Assembly (NCBI RefSeq): GCF_004027225.2
Contig: NC_044298.2
Span: 1-64,000, forward strand
Source of the DNA: Strigops habroptila
Taxonomy: Eukaryota > Chordata > Aves > Psittaciformes > Psittacidae
DNA: 64,000 nucleotides
Direction: 5' to 3'
Position 1 is the stretch's first letter; the number at the start of each line of letters is the position of its first letter. Of the stretch, positions 1 to 11,800 are shown in pieces. Under the pieces are notes generated by a model. It saw only the letters and a program-made list of their open reading frames with translations. It was not told the origin of the DNA and did no database searches. Position numbers and translations under genes: made by a program.

Positions 1-3000
1 ACCAGCGCCCGCCGCAGCTCTCGGCCAGCACCGCCACCATCCGCTCCACAGAGCCCAGCACCGCGCGGTGCAGCAGCACCGGCCGCGCCCGGGGCCCCCC
101 CGCGCTGGGAGGGGGACACACAGCGGGGGTCAAGGGGGAGGATGGGACCCCCAGCACCAAACATGACCCCCAGCACCAGTCCTGAGCCTCCAGCCTCAAT
201 TCTGACCCCCCAGCACCAATCCTGACCCCCCAAATCCCCAATCCTGCTGCCCCCAGCACCAATCCTGACCCCCCAAAGCCTTAATTCTGACCCCCCAGCA
301 CCAATCCTGCCCCCCCCAAAGACAAAATCCTGCTCCCTCAAATCCCAATCCTGCCCCCCGCCTCAATTCTGACCCTCCAGCCCCATTCCTGCACCCCCCA
401 GCACCATTCCTACCCCCCCAGCCCCATTCCCACTCCCTCCAGCCCCATTCCTGCCCCCCCAGCCCCATTCCCATCCCCTCAAAGCCCCATTCCCACTCCC
501 CCCAGCCCCATTCCCACTCCCTCCAGCCCCATTGCTGCCCTCCCAGCCCCATTCCTGCCCCCCCATCCCATACCTCGTATACTCCAGCCCAAACCTCTCC
601 GGCATCTGGAAGTCCAGCTGGATGGTGCCACACTGGTGCTGCCTCCCCAGCGCATCCCGGATCCGGATATCGATCTGTTGGGAATAACACAGTCGGGGGG
701 TCCCAAAGGGTCCCAGTTTGCCCTGTTCTGGGACCCCCCACCCAAAATCTCTCACCTTGGGGCCATAGAAGGCCCCGTCACCCGGACTCAGTTCCCAGGG
801 GTGCCCGAATGTGCTGAGGCTCTGCTCCAGGATCTGGGGGGACAGTGGAGGGATTTAGGGACAGGAATGGGGGGGGACACAGGGGTATGATGGACACCTT
901 GGGGGGGGGACACTGAGGATGGGATGGACACATTGGGGTGACACTGGGACGGGATGGACACGTTGGGGGTGATATGATGGATATGGGGTGACACTGGGAT
1001 GCGACGGACACGTTGGGGTGATGGAGGCGATGGTGCCCAATGCACGTTGTAGGGGCCATCAGGGCCTCACTGGGTGCACGGGGACGAACCAGGGTGACAC
1101 AGGACACAACGAGGGGACACCATGTCCCCATCCCACCTTCTCAGCACGGTCCCAGGTCTCGGGGTCCCCCAGGAAGCCCTGGGGACGAGTGGCCAGAGCC
1201 ATGCGGAAGGTGAACCCCAACACATCATAGACCTTGTGCACGAAGTCCAGGCAGGAGCCGATCTCCTGCTCCAGCTGTGGATGAGGGGATGAGGGGGTGA
1301 CAATGGGCTCGTGGGGACACAGGGAGGGGACAGGAGGGGACCGCGACCTGCTCCATGGTGCAGAAGATGTGGGCATCATCCTGCTGGAAGCGCCGCACCC
1401 GCGTGAGCCCTGTGAGGGTCCCGGGGGGCTCATTGCGGTGCAGGACCCCGAAATCCGCCAAGCGAAGGGGCAGCTCCCGCCAGGAGCGCGGCCGGTGTGC
1501 GAACATCAGGCTGGGGATGGACACACGGACACTCGGAGCTGCCCTTGTGTGTCCCCCCCCCCCCTCTTTTGGGTGTCCCCAAATGTCCCCAAGCTCACCA
1601 GTGCGCCGGGCAGTTCATGGGCTTGAGGGACAGCGTCTCGGAGCCGGCCGCGCAGGAGAACATGTTGGGGCCATAGTGCTGCCAGTGCCCAGAGAGCTCC
1701 CACAGCCGCGGGTGGAACACGTTGGGGGTCACCACCTCCAGGAAGCCCCGAGCACGGTACTCGCTCTGCAGGGATGGGATGGGGATAGGGTGGGGAGGGG
1801 GACGGGATGGGGAGAGGGTGGGGAGGGGGATAGACACAGGGATGGGGACGGGATGGGGAGAGGGTGGGGATGGAGTGGGGACGTCAGGACAGATCCACAG
1901 AACAAGGAGTGGGTGTGCTGTGGGGTGAGGGAGGCATGGGGAGATGGACCCACGGGTGATGTGGGAGGGGGAATGGCAGCGATGGGGGAGTCAGGGGGTG
2001 GTGGGGATGGGTGCAGTGGGGTGCAGTGGGGTGCAATGGGGACGGGGGAGGTGAGGATGGGGAGCAGTGGGGATGGACTGGATGGGACAAAGGCCAACCC
2101 CCATTTCTCCCCCCACCCTGGCAGTGGTGACAGTGACACTGGGGGGGGTCCAGTGGGTGCCTGTGTCCTGGTGTGTCCGTACCCGGATGAACTCCACCAG
2201 CGCGTTATAGATGTGGGCGCCACGGGGCAGGAAGAAGCAGCTGCCGGGGCTGAGCTCATGGAAGAAGAAAAGCTCCTGCTCCTGTGTGGGGGGAGAGGGG
2301 GTGACACTGAGGGGGTGACAAGGTGGGGGTGACGGGGGGGGTGACACTGGGGGTGACAGCAGGGGCTGACCCTGCCGATGCGGCGATGGTCCCTCTGCAT
2401 CGCCTCGTCCTGCGCCCGCTCCCACTGGGACAGGTCCTGGATACTGGGAAAGGCGACGGCAGCGACGCGCTGGAGAGACCCGGAGCCGGCGCCGTGCCAC
2501 AGCGCAGCTGAGCTCTGCAGCGGGGGGCAGAGGGGCGGGGGCTGACACACAGCTCCTGACCCACAGCCTGACCCACAGCGCTGACCCAAAGCCTGCTCCA
2601 TAGCACTGCCCCACAGCCTGACCCAGAGCCTGACCCACAGCACTGACCCATAGCACTGCCCCACACCTGCCCCACAGCACTGACCCAAAGACTGACCAGC
2701 AGCCCGGCTCCACACACAGCCTGACCCACAGCCCCTGTGACCCACATCACCCCTGACCCATAGCACTGCCCCACAGCCCACCCCACACCCTGCCCCATAC
2801 CTGACCATACCGAAAGGACGCGCAGGGCTGTGATCAGCCCCGTGTGCCGCAGGAGGGGCCCGCGGCAGAGCTGGAGCAGAGGCCCACACCTGAGGGGGGA
2901 CAGAGGGATGGAGGCGGGGACAGACAGGGGGACCCCGCAGCCCCGGTGCCCCCGCGCTCACCTATAGACAGTGGCTGTTGGGGACGTCACCTCCTCAATC

Positions 3001-4730
3001 TGCTGCAGCTGGAAGCTGTTGTGCTGCGAGGAGGACATGACACTGAGCTGGGTGACACCGACACGGGTGACACCAAGGGGACGTGACACCAGCACGGGCG
3101 CCAGTGCCATGTGTGCCACCGAGCACGGCTGACCCCAGTCCCCATTAGCATCACCCTGATCTATAACCCCAACCAGGAGCATCCCGCTGTCCCCAAAGGG
3201 TCCTGCTTTGCCAGTGCGGGGACAGGGAGGGGACACCGTGGGGGGGTGTTTGTCACCTTGAGGAGCTCCATCAGCTGCTGCCGCGGGGCCTCGAGGCGCT
3301 CGAAGCGGTGCCCGGCGCGGGCGAAGGCGGCGCAGGCCTGTTCCAGCGCCTGCAGGTCCCCGCGCGGCACCGTCCTGGGTGGGAACACGTGGGGACACGT
3401 GGGGACACCCCCATGGGGGGGTTGGGGGGTGTGTGTGTCCCCTCCTGGTCCCCTCTTACCTGTCCCCCATGTGCACATCGCAGTGGAACCCATCCTCGGT
3501 GGCACAGGCGCGGCAGAAGGTGGCCCCATAGAACTGCTCCAGCACCGCCCCCAGCACACAGGCACCCGAGCGCCAGAACGCCTGGGGACAGGGGGACACA
3601 ACAGAGACATGAGGGGATATGGGGACACAATGGGGGGACATGGGGTGCGAGGAGCCCCCGCCCCACCTCGCGCCCCTCGGGCGAGCTGAAGTCCAGCAGC
3701 TCCAGGTCGCTGTCACACTCGAGCGGCTGCTCCAGGTCCTGCAGAGCCCCGTTCACACGGGCCACCAGCGCCGCGGCCGCCACGTCACCCCTGCGGGACA
3801 CGGGCACACGTGGGGACACTGGGGGACACTAAGGGGGTACTTGGGGACCTTGTGGTGACACCCCCAGAGATAGCATGGGGACACTGGGAATGTTCTGGGG
3901 ACACTGGGGACCCCTTGGAGATGCTGGTGCCCTGTGGGGACCCCTTTGGGGACCTGTGGGGATCCCGTGAAGACACTGGGGACCCTGTGGGGATCCCGTG
4001 AAGACACTGGGGACCCTGTGGGGATGCTGTGGACCTTCTGGGGATCCCATAGGGACAGTGGGGACCTTGTGCAGCCCCTCTGGGGACCATGGGGACACCA
4101 TGGGGACACCCCAGAGACACTGCTGGGATGCTGAGACCCTGTGGGGACATAGTGGGGATACCTGGGGACACTATGGGGACCCACGGGACCTTGTGGGAAC
4201 TCCAAGGACGCCATGGGAGCACCACAGAGATACCACGGGGACAGACACTATGGGGCCACTATGGGGCACTACGGGGCACTGTAGGGCACTACGGGGATGC
4301 TATGGGGGCACTATGGGGCACTATGGGGCACGATGGGGACGCTATGGGGGCACTGTGGGGCACTGTGGGGACGCGCGGGGCCGCACCCGAGCTGCGTGGC
4401 CACCATGAAGGGGGTGGTCTGCAGGGCCCGGCCGGGCAGGAGGCGGCCGCCGGGCAGCGCGATGCGGATGGGGGCGCCGGGGGCGGGGCTCCCGCCGCTG
4501 CTCCCGCCGCTGTTCCCGCTGCTCCCATCCCGGCGGAGCCGCTGGAACAGCCGGAACCGATCGGGATCGGGCCCGGAGACCTGGGAACGGGGGTCAAGGG
4601 TCAGGGGGGGAGGGGCGATCCCGGGGCAGGGGGGAGGGGTGGCGGGGGGGGGGGGGGCGGGGTGGCGCACCCGGTGCCGGCGCGAGGCTCCCGCGAACAG
4701 CAGCCGCCCGGCCGCGGGCGCAGGCGTCAT
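1..4730 (-). CDS. TARS2: Mitochondrial threonyl-tRNA synthetase, exons 1-15 (3' part outside window)
   Basis: Charges mitochondrial tRNA-Thr with threonine in the matrix. Exons (minus strand): 4671-4730, 4387-4580, 3667-3790, 3460-3581, 3257-3374, 2962-3023, 2811-2889, 2371-2514, 2183-2281, 1599-1765, 1348-1510, 1137-1274, 756-833, 574-674, and 1-104 (cut by the window edge). All junctions are GT-AG and keep phase, giving about 584 aa of the roughly 720 expected. The N-terminus is Arg-rich ([20 protein letters not shown]), as in a mitochondrial presequence. A TGS-like segment lies near residues 50-120, then the editing domain (about 125-255), then the class II catalytic core. Zinc ligands are visible: C386 in MNCPAH, H437 in DDAHIF, H562 in LLHRAVLGS. 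The motif 2 loop ([13 protein letters not shown]) is intact. Oddity: editing motif HxxxH reads R130-SGA-C134 and CxxxH reads C235-RGP-L239, so three of four editing residues are gone. Identification is certain; loss of editing is inference. Confidence 0.96.
165..560. repeat. C-rich minisatellite in TARS2 intron 14
   Basis: Degenerate tandem copies of CAGCCCCATTCC and CCCCAGCACCAATCCTGACC units fill most of the intron between exons 15 and 14. Open frames through it are repeat artefacts. Confidence 0.8.
850..1025. repeat. G-rich minisatellite in TARS2 intron 12
   Basis: Repeated GGACACATTGGGGTGACACT-like units, roughly 26-30 bases long and imperfect, lie between exons 13 and 12. Confidence 0.7.
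1770..2090. repeat. Purine-rich tandem repeats in TARS2 intron 9
   Basis: GGGGATGGGGAGAGGGTGG-type units (about 1770-1885), followed by GTGGGGTGCA-type units near 2010-2040, fill the intron between exons 10 and 9. Confidence 0.65.
2535..2805. repeat. CTGACCCACAGC minisatellite in TARS2 intron 7
   Basis: At least 15 imperfect copies of a 10-13 base unit (CTGACCCACAGC, CACTGCCCCACAGC) occupy nearly the whole intron between exons 8 and 7. Confidence 0.8.
3800..4370. repeat. GGGGACACTGGGGACC minisatellite in TARS2 intron 2
   Basis: A 570-base array of degenerate GGGGACACTGGGGACCCTGT units grades into ACTATGGGGC units towards 4370. It makes up the intron between exons 3 and 2 and is strongly G-biased on the plus strand. 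Confidence 0.85.
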
Positions 4731-4800
4731 GACGTCAAGCCCCGCCCCTTCCGCCGCCGCGCTCTACGCCCCGCCCCGGAGGAGAGACCAATCGGGCCCA
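4728..4800 (-). promoter_or_regulatory. TARS2: TARS2 core promoter: CRE touching the start codon, GC box, CCAAT
   Basis: On the minus strand a GC box (GGGGCGGGGC) is followed at once by a perfect palindromic CRE, TGACGTCA, at 4730-4737, whose last base is the A of the ATG. An inverted CCAAT box lies at about 4786-4790. No TATA box is seen. The site arrangement implies a very short 5' leader; the transcription start itself is inferred. Confidence 0.5.
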
Positions 4801-5851
4801 GAAGGGGCGGAGCCTGAACTTTAGGTCCCCGTGTCCCCGTCCCCGTCCGCCCCCCCCCCCGCCGCCCGCAGTGGACTCGCCCGCCCGTAGCGCAGCCCCG
4901 CGGTGCCGGACGGAACCACGGGCGGGGGGGGGGGGGGGGGACGGACGCGCACACGCAGACACAGTCACACACACACGCGATAACGGGACACACCCCCACC
5001 CCCGCGAGAAAGAAAAGGAGCCGTCACCTCCTCTGTTTTGTAGTTTTTATGTCGATATTGAACCCTACACCTTTATCAAACAGAATGATGGATTCTAGCA
5101 ACTAAAAACCAACCCAAAAAACAACCAAAAAAAAAAAGAGAAAATCAAGTAAAATCCCAACTTCATATAAAAGCCGCCGGGGGGGAGGGGGGGCCTTGTC
5201 AGGCTCCGTCTGCGCGTCGAGAGGGCAATTAAAAAGTGATTCTTGTTCTTATATACACCCAGGTACAAAGGCGAAGAAGGGAAAGAATTCAAGAGAAGGG
5301 AAACCAAAGCCACCAGCTGCAGTTTGGGCCATGGGGGGGGGACGGGACTGAACCGGTGGAGCTCAGCACCACGAGGGGAAGGGGTTTGGCCTTTCTAAGG
5401 GGGCTGAAAGTGGCGCCGGGACCCTTCGCTCCTCCCCCTGGCAGCGCCTGGGGCTAGAAAAGCACTGCTGGAACCTTCCTTTCCTCTTCTTTTCCTCTTT
5501 TTGGGTCTTTTTGTGCCTGAACGTTACCGCTTTTCGCTCCTCGCGGAAGGTTTCCTTCCAGCCGCAAAGCTCTGGGTCGTGAAAAGGCTTTTCTCCTGCT
5601 CTTCGTTCTGCACCAAACGGGGGGGTTCGGGGCCAGAAATGAAAAGGGGGGGGGGGGAGGGGAAAGAAAAAAAAAAGGGAAAATTGGAAAAGAAAAGAAC
5701 ATAAAATTACAGAGTATTTAATTTAGAGGTTCGGGGGCTCTCGAGGGCAAGAGAAAAGAAGAGGGAAAAGTGGGAAATGTAGGGAAAAAAAACCCAAGTG
5801 AAAAGCGCTGCTCTCGACAGCACGCGGGTGCCTGCGCGCGGGGCGGCTGCC
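4738..5851. other. Intergenic: TARS2 5' flank and RPRD2 3' UTR
   Basis: The TARS2 CpG-rich 5' flank (about 4738-4990) includes a long G run near 4921-4940 and a CA-type simple repeat near 4960-4985. From about 5000 to 5851 the sequence becomes AT-richer with purine runs and is best read as the 3' UTR of RPRD2, whose stop is at 5852-5854. I see no other gene. Confidence 0.55.
5717..5722 (-). terminator. RPRD2: Possible poly(A) signal ATTAAA for RPRD2
   Basis: ATTAAA on the minus strand about 130 bases after the stop. CATAAA and GATAAA variants near 5045-5070 are alternatives, so the true 3' end is uncertain. Confidence 0.3.
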
Positions 5852-8800
5852 TCAGTACCTGGGGGGGAAGAAGGGGCGTTTTGGGGTGAAGAAGGGGGCC
5901 CCCCCCCTGCCGAAGGGGGGGCGGGGCCGTTTCAGGCTATGGAAGGGGTCTCTGCTCACAAAGGGCTCCCTCGGCCTGAACTCGGTGCGGGGGGTCCTCA
6001 CCAAGACCCCCCCGCGGCCACCAGTGTCCCGGTGACTGGAGGGGCCCAAACCCCGCGCTGCCCCCAGGGGCTCCCTGGAGAGGGGCGTCATTCCCACGGC
6101 TTCCCGAGAGCGGGCTAAGGGAGCCGGGGTGTGATCCCGCTGCTGGGGCTGAGCCCCTGGCTCCCGGGATGCGGCGTGCACGGAGAAATGCTCCTTGAGC
6201 GTCCCTTGGTGGAGCGGGCCGTGCTCCATGGGCGGCGGCGCGGGGAAGGGGACACCACCGTGCTCCCCGGATGCTGGAGGCTGGGTTGGGAAGGGGACGC
6301 TGGGATGATCCCCGGGAACGGGGGGCGGAGGGGGAGCGGGGAAGGGGACCCCGGTGTGCTCCACGGGCGGGGGCAGCGAGAGCGGAGCGGAGGGTTCCTT
6401 CGAGAAGGGGTTGTTGTGATCCACCGCCGGCATGCGGGGAGGGACGGGGTGATCCCTTGGGAATAAGCCACCGTGGTCCTTGGCGGGAGCAGCCGGGGGG
6501 ACCGGCTCCCGCGGGAAGGGAGTCCCGTGCTCCAGGGGAGGCGGCGCGAGCGGCGGCGGCGCCATGTGGTGCTCAAAGGCAGGGCTGAAGTTGTTGGTTC
6601 GGAAGTTGTTGACGCTCTCCGGGAAGGGCGGTGGCGGCGCCACGTGCTCCTTGTACGGAGTTGGGAACGCCGCGATGGCGGGAAGCTCCGAGCTGCCCGA
6701 GGGCCCGTTGTCGAAGGCACTGCCGCCGCTGCTCATCTCAAACCAGCCTCTGCTCGCCTCTCGCCCGTGGCCTCTGTTCCCTTTGCCCAGCACCCGGATG
6801 GATTCCACCGTCTGGATGGGTTCTCCCGACATTCCCCTGCTGGAAGCGTTGTGGTATCCCAGTGTTTCAATGGGAGCCCCTTTCTCCTCGGTGCTGTCGG
6901 GTAAGTCCAAGCAGGAGGAGGAGACCCTGGTCTCGATGCGGTAGTGCTCCTCCTGTGGTTGTGGTTTTCCTTTGGGATCTCCAGCCAAGCTCACACTGTC
7001 ACCAGAGCTGGATTTGGGGATCTGACCAAAATGCTTCTCCTCGGAGGGTTTACGGGAGGCGTTTTTGAGCATGTTCTTGAACTCCATGGTGGACGTGGTG
7101 GAAATGGACGAACCCAATGGTTTCTCCACGCTGGAAAGGGTGTTTTGAGAGGAGAAAAGGGAACGGTGGGGAAGGGAGTGGGGAGAGTCCGGGAATTGCT
7201 TCTGTGCCAGGCCGGAATGCACCACCGGCTTGGGCAGGGTGTTGTGGTTGGAGTCCGGGGTGAAGAACACGTCGTTCTTACTGGGAGAGGGGGATCCATC
7301 CGAGGTGGAATCGTTCCCCCGGAGGCTGTAGCTCCCATAGAGCCCCGGGGATCCGGCCAGCGGGTCGCAGCTCTCGCTCTGCTCGAGGATGGACCTCATG
7401 GATTGAGGGAAAGGGGACTTCACCCCAAACTCCTGCGACCTCTGGCCGTAGCTGGACAGGACTGGCTGATATTCTGCAGCCTCGGAGAGTTTGCTTGACT
7501 TCAGGATGGATTTGGTGGGCTTCTTCTCCAGGTTCAGCATGGCCGACGGCGGCGGCCCCGAGTAATCGAAGTCACGGTAATCCTCATCCTCTTGGAAAGA
7601 GGTGTCCGGGTAGAACTTCTCCTGGGAGGAGTCCATCAAGGAGGAAGGGATCTCCATGCTGTCTGCAGGCTGCTTGTACAGCCCGGCTGGAGACTCTCTA
7701 CCAAGCCCGAAGGGGCGGTAGGTGTGCACAGAGCTGGAAAGCTCTTGGGAATACCCATCATCCCGGCTCTGGAGAGGGGACCTGGTGCTGCTGGGAGTAG
7801 AAGAACCCGGGCTCATGATTTTGGACAGCAGGGAAATGGTGTCCACGTTGCTGGAGGTTGGTTTATCCATCATCTCGTCCTGGGTGGGTGTCCCGCTCCG
7901 CTCGTCGCGCACCGGCGTTCCATCCACATTGTCCATGGAAGTGCTGGTGGGACCCCGCTGGAAGTCGGCCGCATGGCTTTCCGTTGCCATGCTGGATCCT
8001 AAGCTGCTGAGGATGGGAATATTCAAGTTGAGGCCACTAAAACCAGGATTTCCCTTCAGGAAGTTGTGGATCTTCATCTCCAGGCTGGGAGAAGGCGGCT
8101 CCGATTCCAGCTTTGCTTTGGGAATTTCAGAGGGTTGAGCCAGAGAGGTTTCTGTTGGCAAAAGGGATGAAGGGCTGGTGGGGTGGGAGCTGGAAAAGCC
8201 CAAGGAATTGGTTGGTGGCTTAAAACTGGAGCTGGGCAGGCCTGTGGTGTGTCCAACGGGGGCTTTGTTAACTGAGGTGGAGGAGACCTCAGCAGTAGAT
8301 GAGTTTGGAGAATAACCAAAGCTTTTGGATATAAAAGACTGAGTGTTGGGAGGAACATTCCTGCCCTTCCCGCAAGGAACAGTCGTGTTGGCTGGAGAGG
8401 CTGCAGTGCTCTGCGAGGAGGCTTCACTGGACTGAACGGAGCTTCCAGCCACGCTCTGGAGCAGGGATGACAAACCTGGAAAGAACAGAACCTGAGCTGA
8501 GACATTCAGGACAGGACGAGGGGGCAATGGCCATCAACTGAACCACAACAAGTTCCACCTCAACATGAGGAAGAACTTCTTGATGTTGAGGGTGGCAGAG
8601 CACTGGAAGAGGCTGCTCATGCGGGATGCGGAGTCTCCATCTCTGGAGACATCCCAAAGCCACCACGGTGTAACCTGCTCTAGGTGGCTCTGCCTTGGTC
8701 TAGATGATCTCTAGAGGTCCCTTCCAACACTAATGATTCTGTGGTGCTGGGAAGTCAACCTGAGCTGCTGCCAAGCGAAAGGTTTTGGTGGTTATACCAC

Positions 8801-11800
8801 GGATGTTGCTCCTTCAAACTGCTCCACGGCTTAGCCAGGAGAATGAGTGGATTTCACAGCATTAATGTTGGTGTTTGAACCTTGGTGGGTGCAAACTATT
8901 GCCCAGGGGAACCACAAAGAGCTCCTGGTCTCCTGTCGCACTCAGTGCCCTTGCATGAAGGGCTCTGGAGAAGCACACCGTGGTCATGGCAGAAGTATGA
9001 AGGTGTACAGAAATCATGGAACCATGGGATGGGTTGGGTTGAAGAGAGCTTAAAGCTCCTCCAGCTCCAACCCCTGTCACAGGCAGGGACACCTTCCACT
9101 AGAGCAGGTTGCTCCAAGCCCCTGTGTCCAACCTGGCCTTGAACACTGCCAGGGATGGGGCAGCCACAGCTTCTCTGGGCACCCTGTGCCAGCGCCTCAG
9201 CACCCTCACAGGGAAGAGCTTCTGCCCAAGAGCTCATCTCCATCTCCCCTCTGGCAGGTTAAAGCCATTCCCTCTTGGACTCACGGGTCCATCACATGTG
9301 CACTACATGAGAAGAAGTCACTGGGATTTGCCAAGGACATTCTACGTTCCAAGTAAGGAATTCTCCCTCCATATCCCGGGTAAGTGCTGCCATTCCCGTT
9401 CCCTCCATCCCCGCTCTGGTACCTTGCAACGCCGGCGCCGCCTGAGTCTGGGTTTTGGACAGAGCTGACAAAATACTTTCTGGAGTAATTTCCACTTTGG
9501 AGAGGATATTTGCTAAAGGATTGGAAGGAGCAGCTGGAGTCCCCAGGACAGGAGTCTTCAGGCCACTAGTGAGAGCGGTGGGGCTCGTTGGGGTTCCTGG
9601 AGAAGGCCTGGAGGCCGGACTGACACCTAGGACAGAAGGAGACACCACTCATGTCCATTGCTTCCTGAAAAGGTGCTTTTTAGCCTCAAGGGAGAAGCTC
9701 CTGAAGGTGACAGTTTGTGTGTCAAAGAGACTGAAGCAGGTTTTTAAGCAGTAACTCTAAAGCTTTAGGAGATGCCAAAGCTCCACCATGAGCTCAACAC
9801 CTCAGCACCCACCTGTGTTCTTCATCACTGAAGTCAAGCTGCTGAGGATGGAGCTGATCTTGGCCAGGTCCACGTTGGCCAGGTTGGGCAGGGCAAGAGC
9901 TGGGGCCGGGGGGCCGGGTGCCGCGCTCGCTGCCTTTGGAGCTGGAGGGGTTGGAGGGGTCTGGGCTGGTGGTGTCACCGTCACCGACGTGCTGGCTGCT
10001 GCAGTGGTGCACGGCACCGCCTTGGGGACGCTTTCAGCCTTGCTGGGTGCTGGAGCTGTTTGCTTCTCCTTCCTCTCTTCCACTGCAGGGAGAGGGGGAG
10101 AACAAGACCAAACCCATCACTCTGTCCATGAAGAGTTGCTTGGGGTACAGGATTTTCAATGGGATTCGGCCTAATTCATGGAATCATGGAATGGGTTGGG
10201 TCGAAGGGAGCTTAAAGCTCCTCCAGCTCCAACCCCTGCCACAGGCAGGGACACCTTCCACTAGAGCAGGTTGCTCCAAGCCCCTGTGTCCAACCTGGCC
10301 TTGAACACTGCCAGGGATGGGGCAGCCACAGCTTCTCTGGGCACCCTGTGCCAGCGCCTCAGCACCCTCCCAGGGAAGAGCTTCTGCCTTATCTCCAACC
10401 TAAATTTCCACAAAAACCATAAGATTCCCATAAAAACATATCTGAAGGGGGGCTGGGACACGGGAATGGTCACGGCTGGACTGGGACTTCCCTCCTGGCA
10501 CCAGGGTGTGGAGCAGGAGAAGCCCAAGAGCTCCAACCTCAGCTCTCTGGCTGGTGGATTTGTGCATCCTCCACACCCCGAAGGAGGCTCCAAGGGGCTG
10601 TTCCACCTCCGTGTAACTACTACCTCATTACTCCAACACTACCTACCGATGATTTTAGACGTATCATCCTCCACATCAGAGAGCTCCATGTCCTCCACAT
10701 CCCGGTTATCCGTCACAGGCTCTGGAGACACCGTCTTACGGCTTCCAACCGCCGGCGAGTGGGAATTATCCTCCTCTCCCATCCCTTGGAATGGGGACTC
10801 AGAGCCTGTTGGAGATGGTGCATCCATGCTTGGGGAAGGGACAGGAGACTCCTCCGGATCGGGAAGCGTTGCTTTCAACTGGTCAAGCTTCTTCTTTAGG
10901 TTGCTCACTCGGTTGGCAAATGTTTTGTAAGCCTAAGGAGGAAAGGACATGCACTGAGAAGGGTTTATGGGATGCTCCTGCCTCAGTTGCTTCCCTCACA
11001 AAGCAGGACACAGCTTTGGAAAAGCATTTCCAACTCCTCTGCACCAAGAGCTCAGCTTGGCAGCGACCTGCAGAGCAACAGCCACTACAAAAGGGGAAGG
11101 GAAAACCTTCTGCCAGTGGCTTCAAGCAATTTCATGTCCAAAATCCCACTTTCTAACAACTCTGCTGCTTGGCTGGGGAGGTTTGGGGCACGATTGGGTG
11201 TTTTTACAATGCTTTCCTCAATTCTTTCCTCCTTTGTCCCTCTAGTTTGTACATTGAGGACAATTTGTGCTGTTTCCACCATTTAGGATTTAGAGGAACT
11301 CTAATTCTGCCCCCATTTGAAAATCCAGGGGGGCTAAAACTGAGCTCCTGAGCCCTGGATTTTGGTAGCATCAAACACCTCAACTCTGCTCTCTCTTGGA
11401 ACCATCTGGACAAGCACCACCTCCAACTTCCCCGTTTGTGAATAGAAGATGATGCATCTGAGGAGGAGTGAGGAAAAGCCACTTACATTTGCTACCACCT
11501 TGACTTCCTTATACTGAGCTTCATAAAATATCCCAGCGTTTTCCAGGGCCTCTGTGAGAGAGGGGCCGTTCTTCACTTGCTTGTCCAAGCCATTGACAAA
11601 CTCCTCCAGCTTTGAACTTGCTTCTTCAAATTCCTTGGAGAACTTCTTCCCTCCTGTTTTATCTGCAGGGAGATGAACAGGATGTAATAAGCTGAGCACC
11701 CTCCCAGGGAAGAGCTTCTGCCCAAGAACTCATCTCAATCTCCCCTCTGGCAGGTTAAAGCCATTCCCCTTGGCCTGTCCCTCCATCCCTTGCCCAAAGC

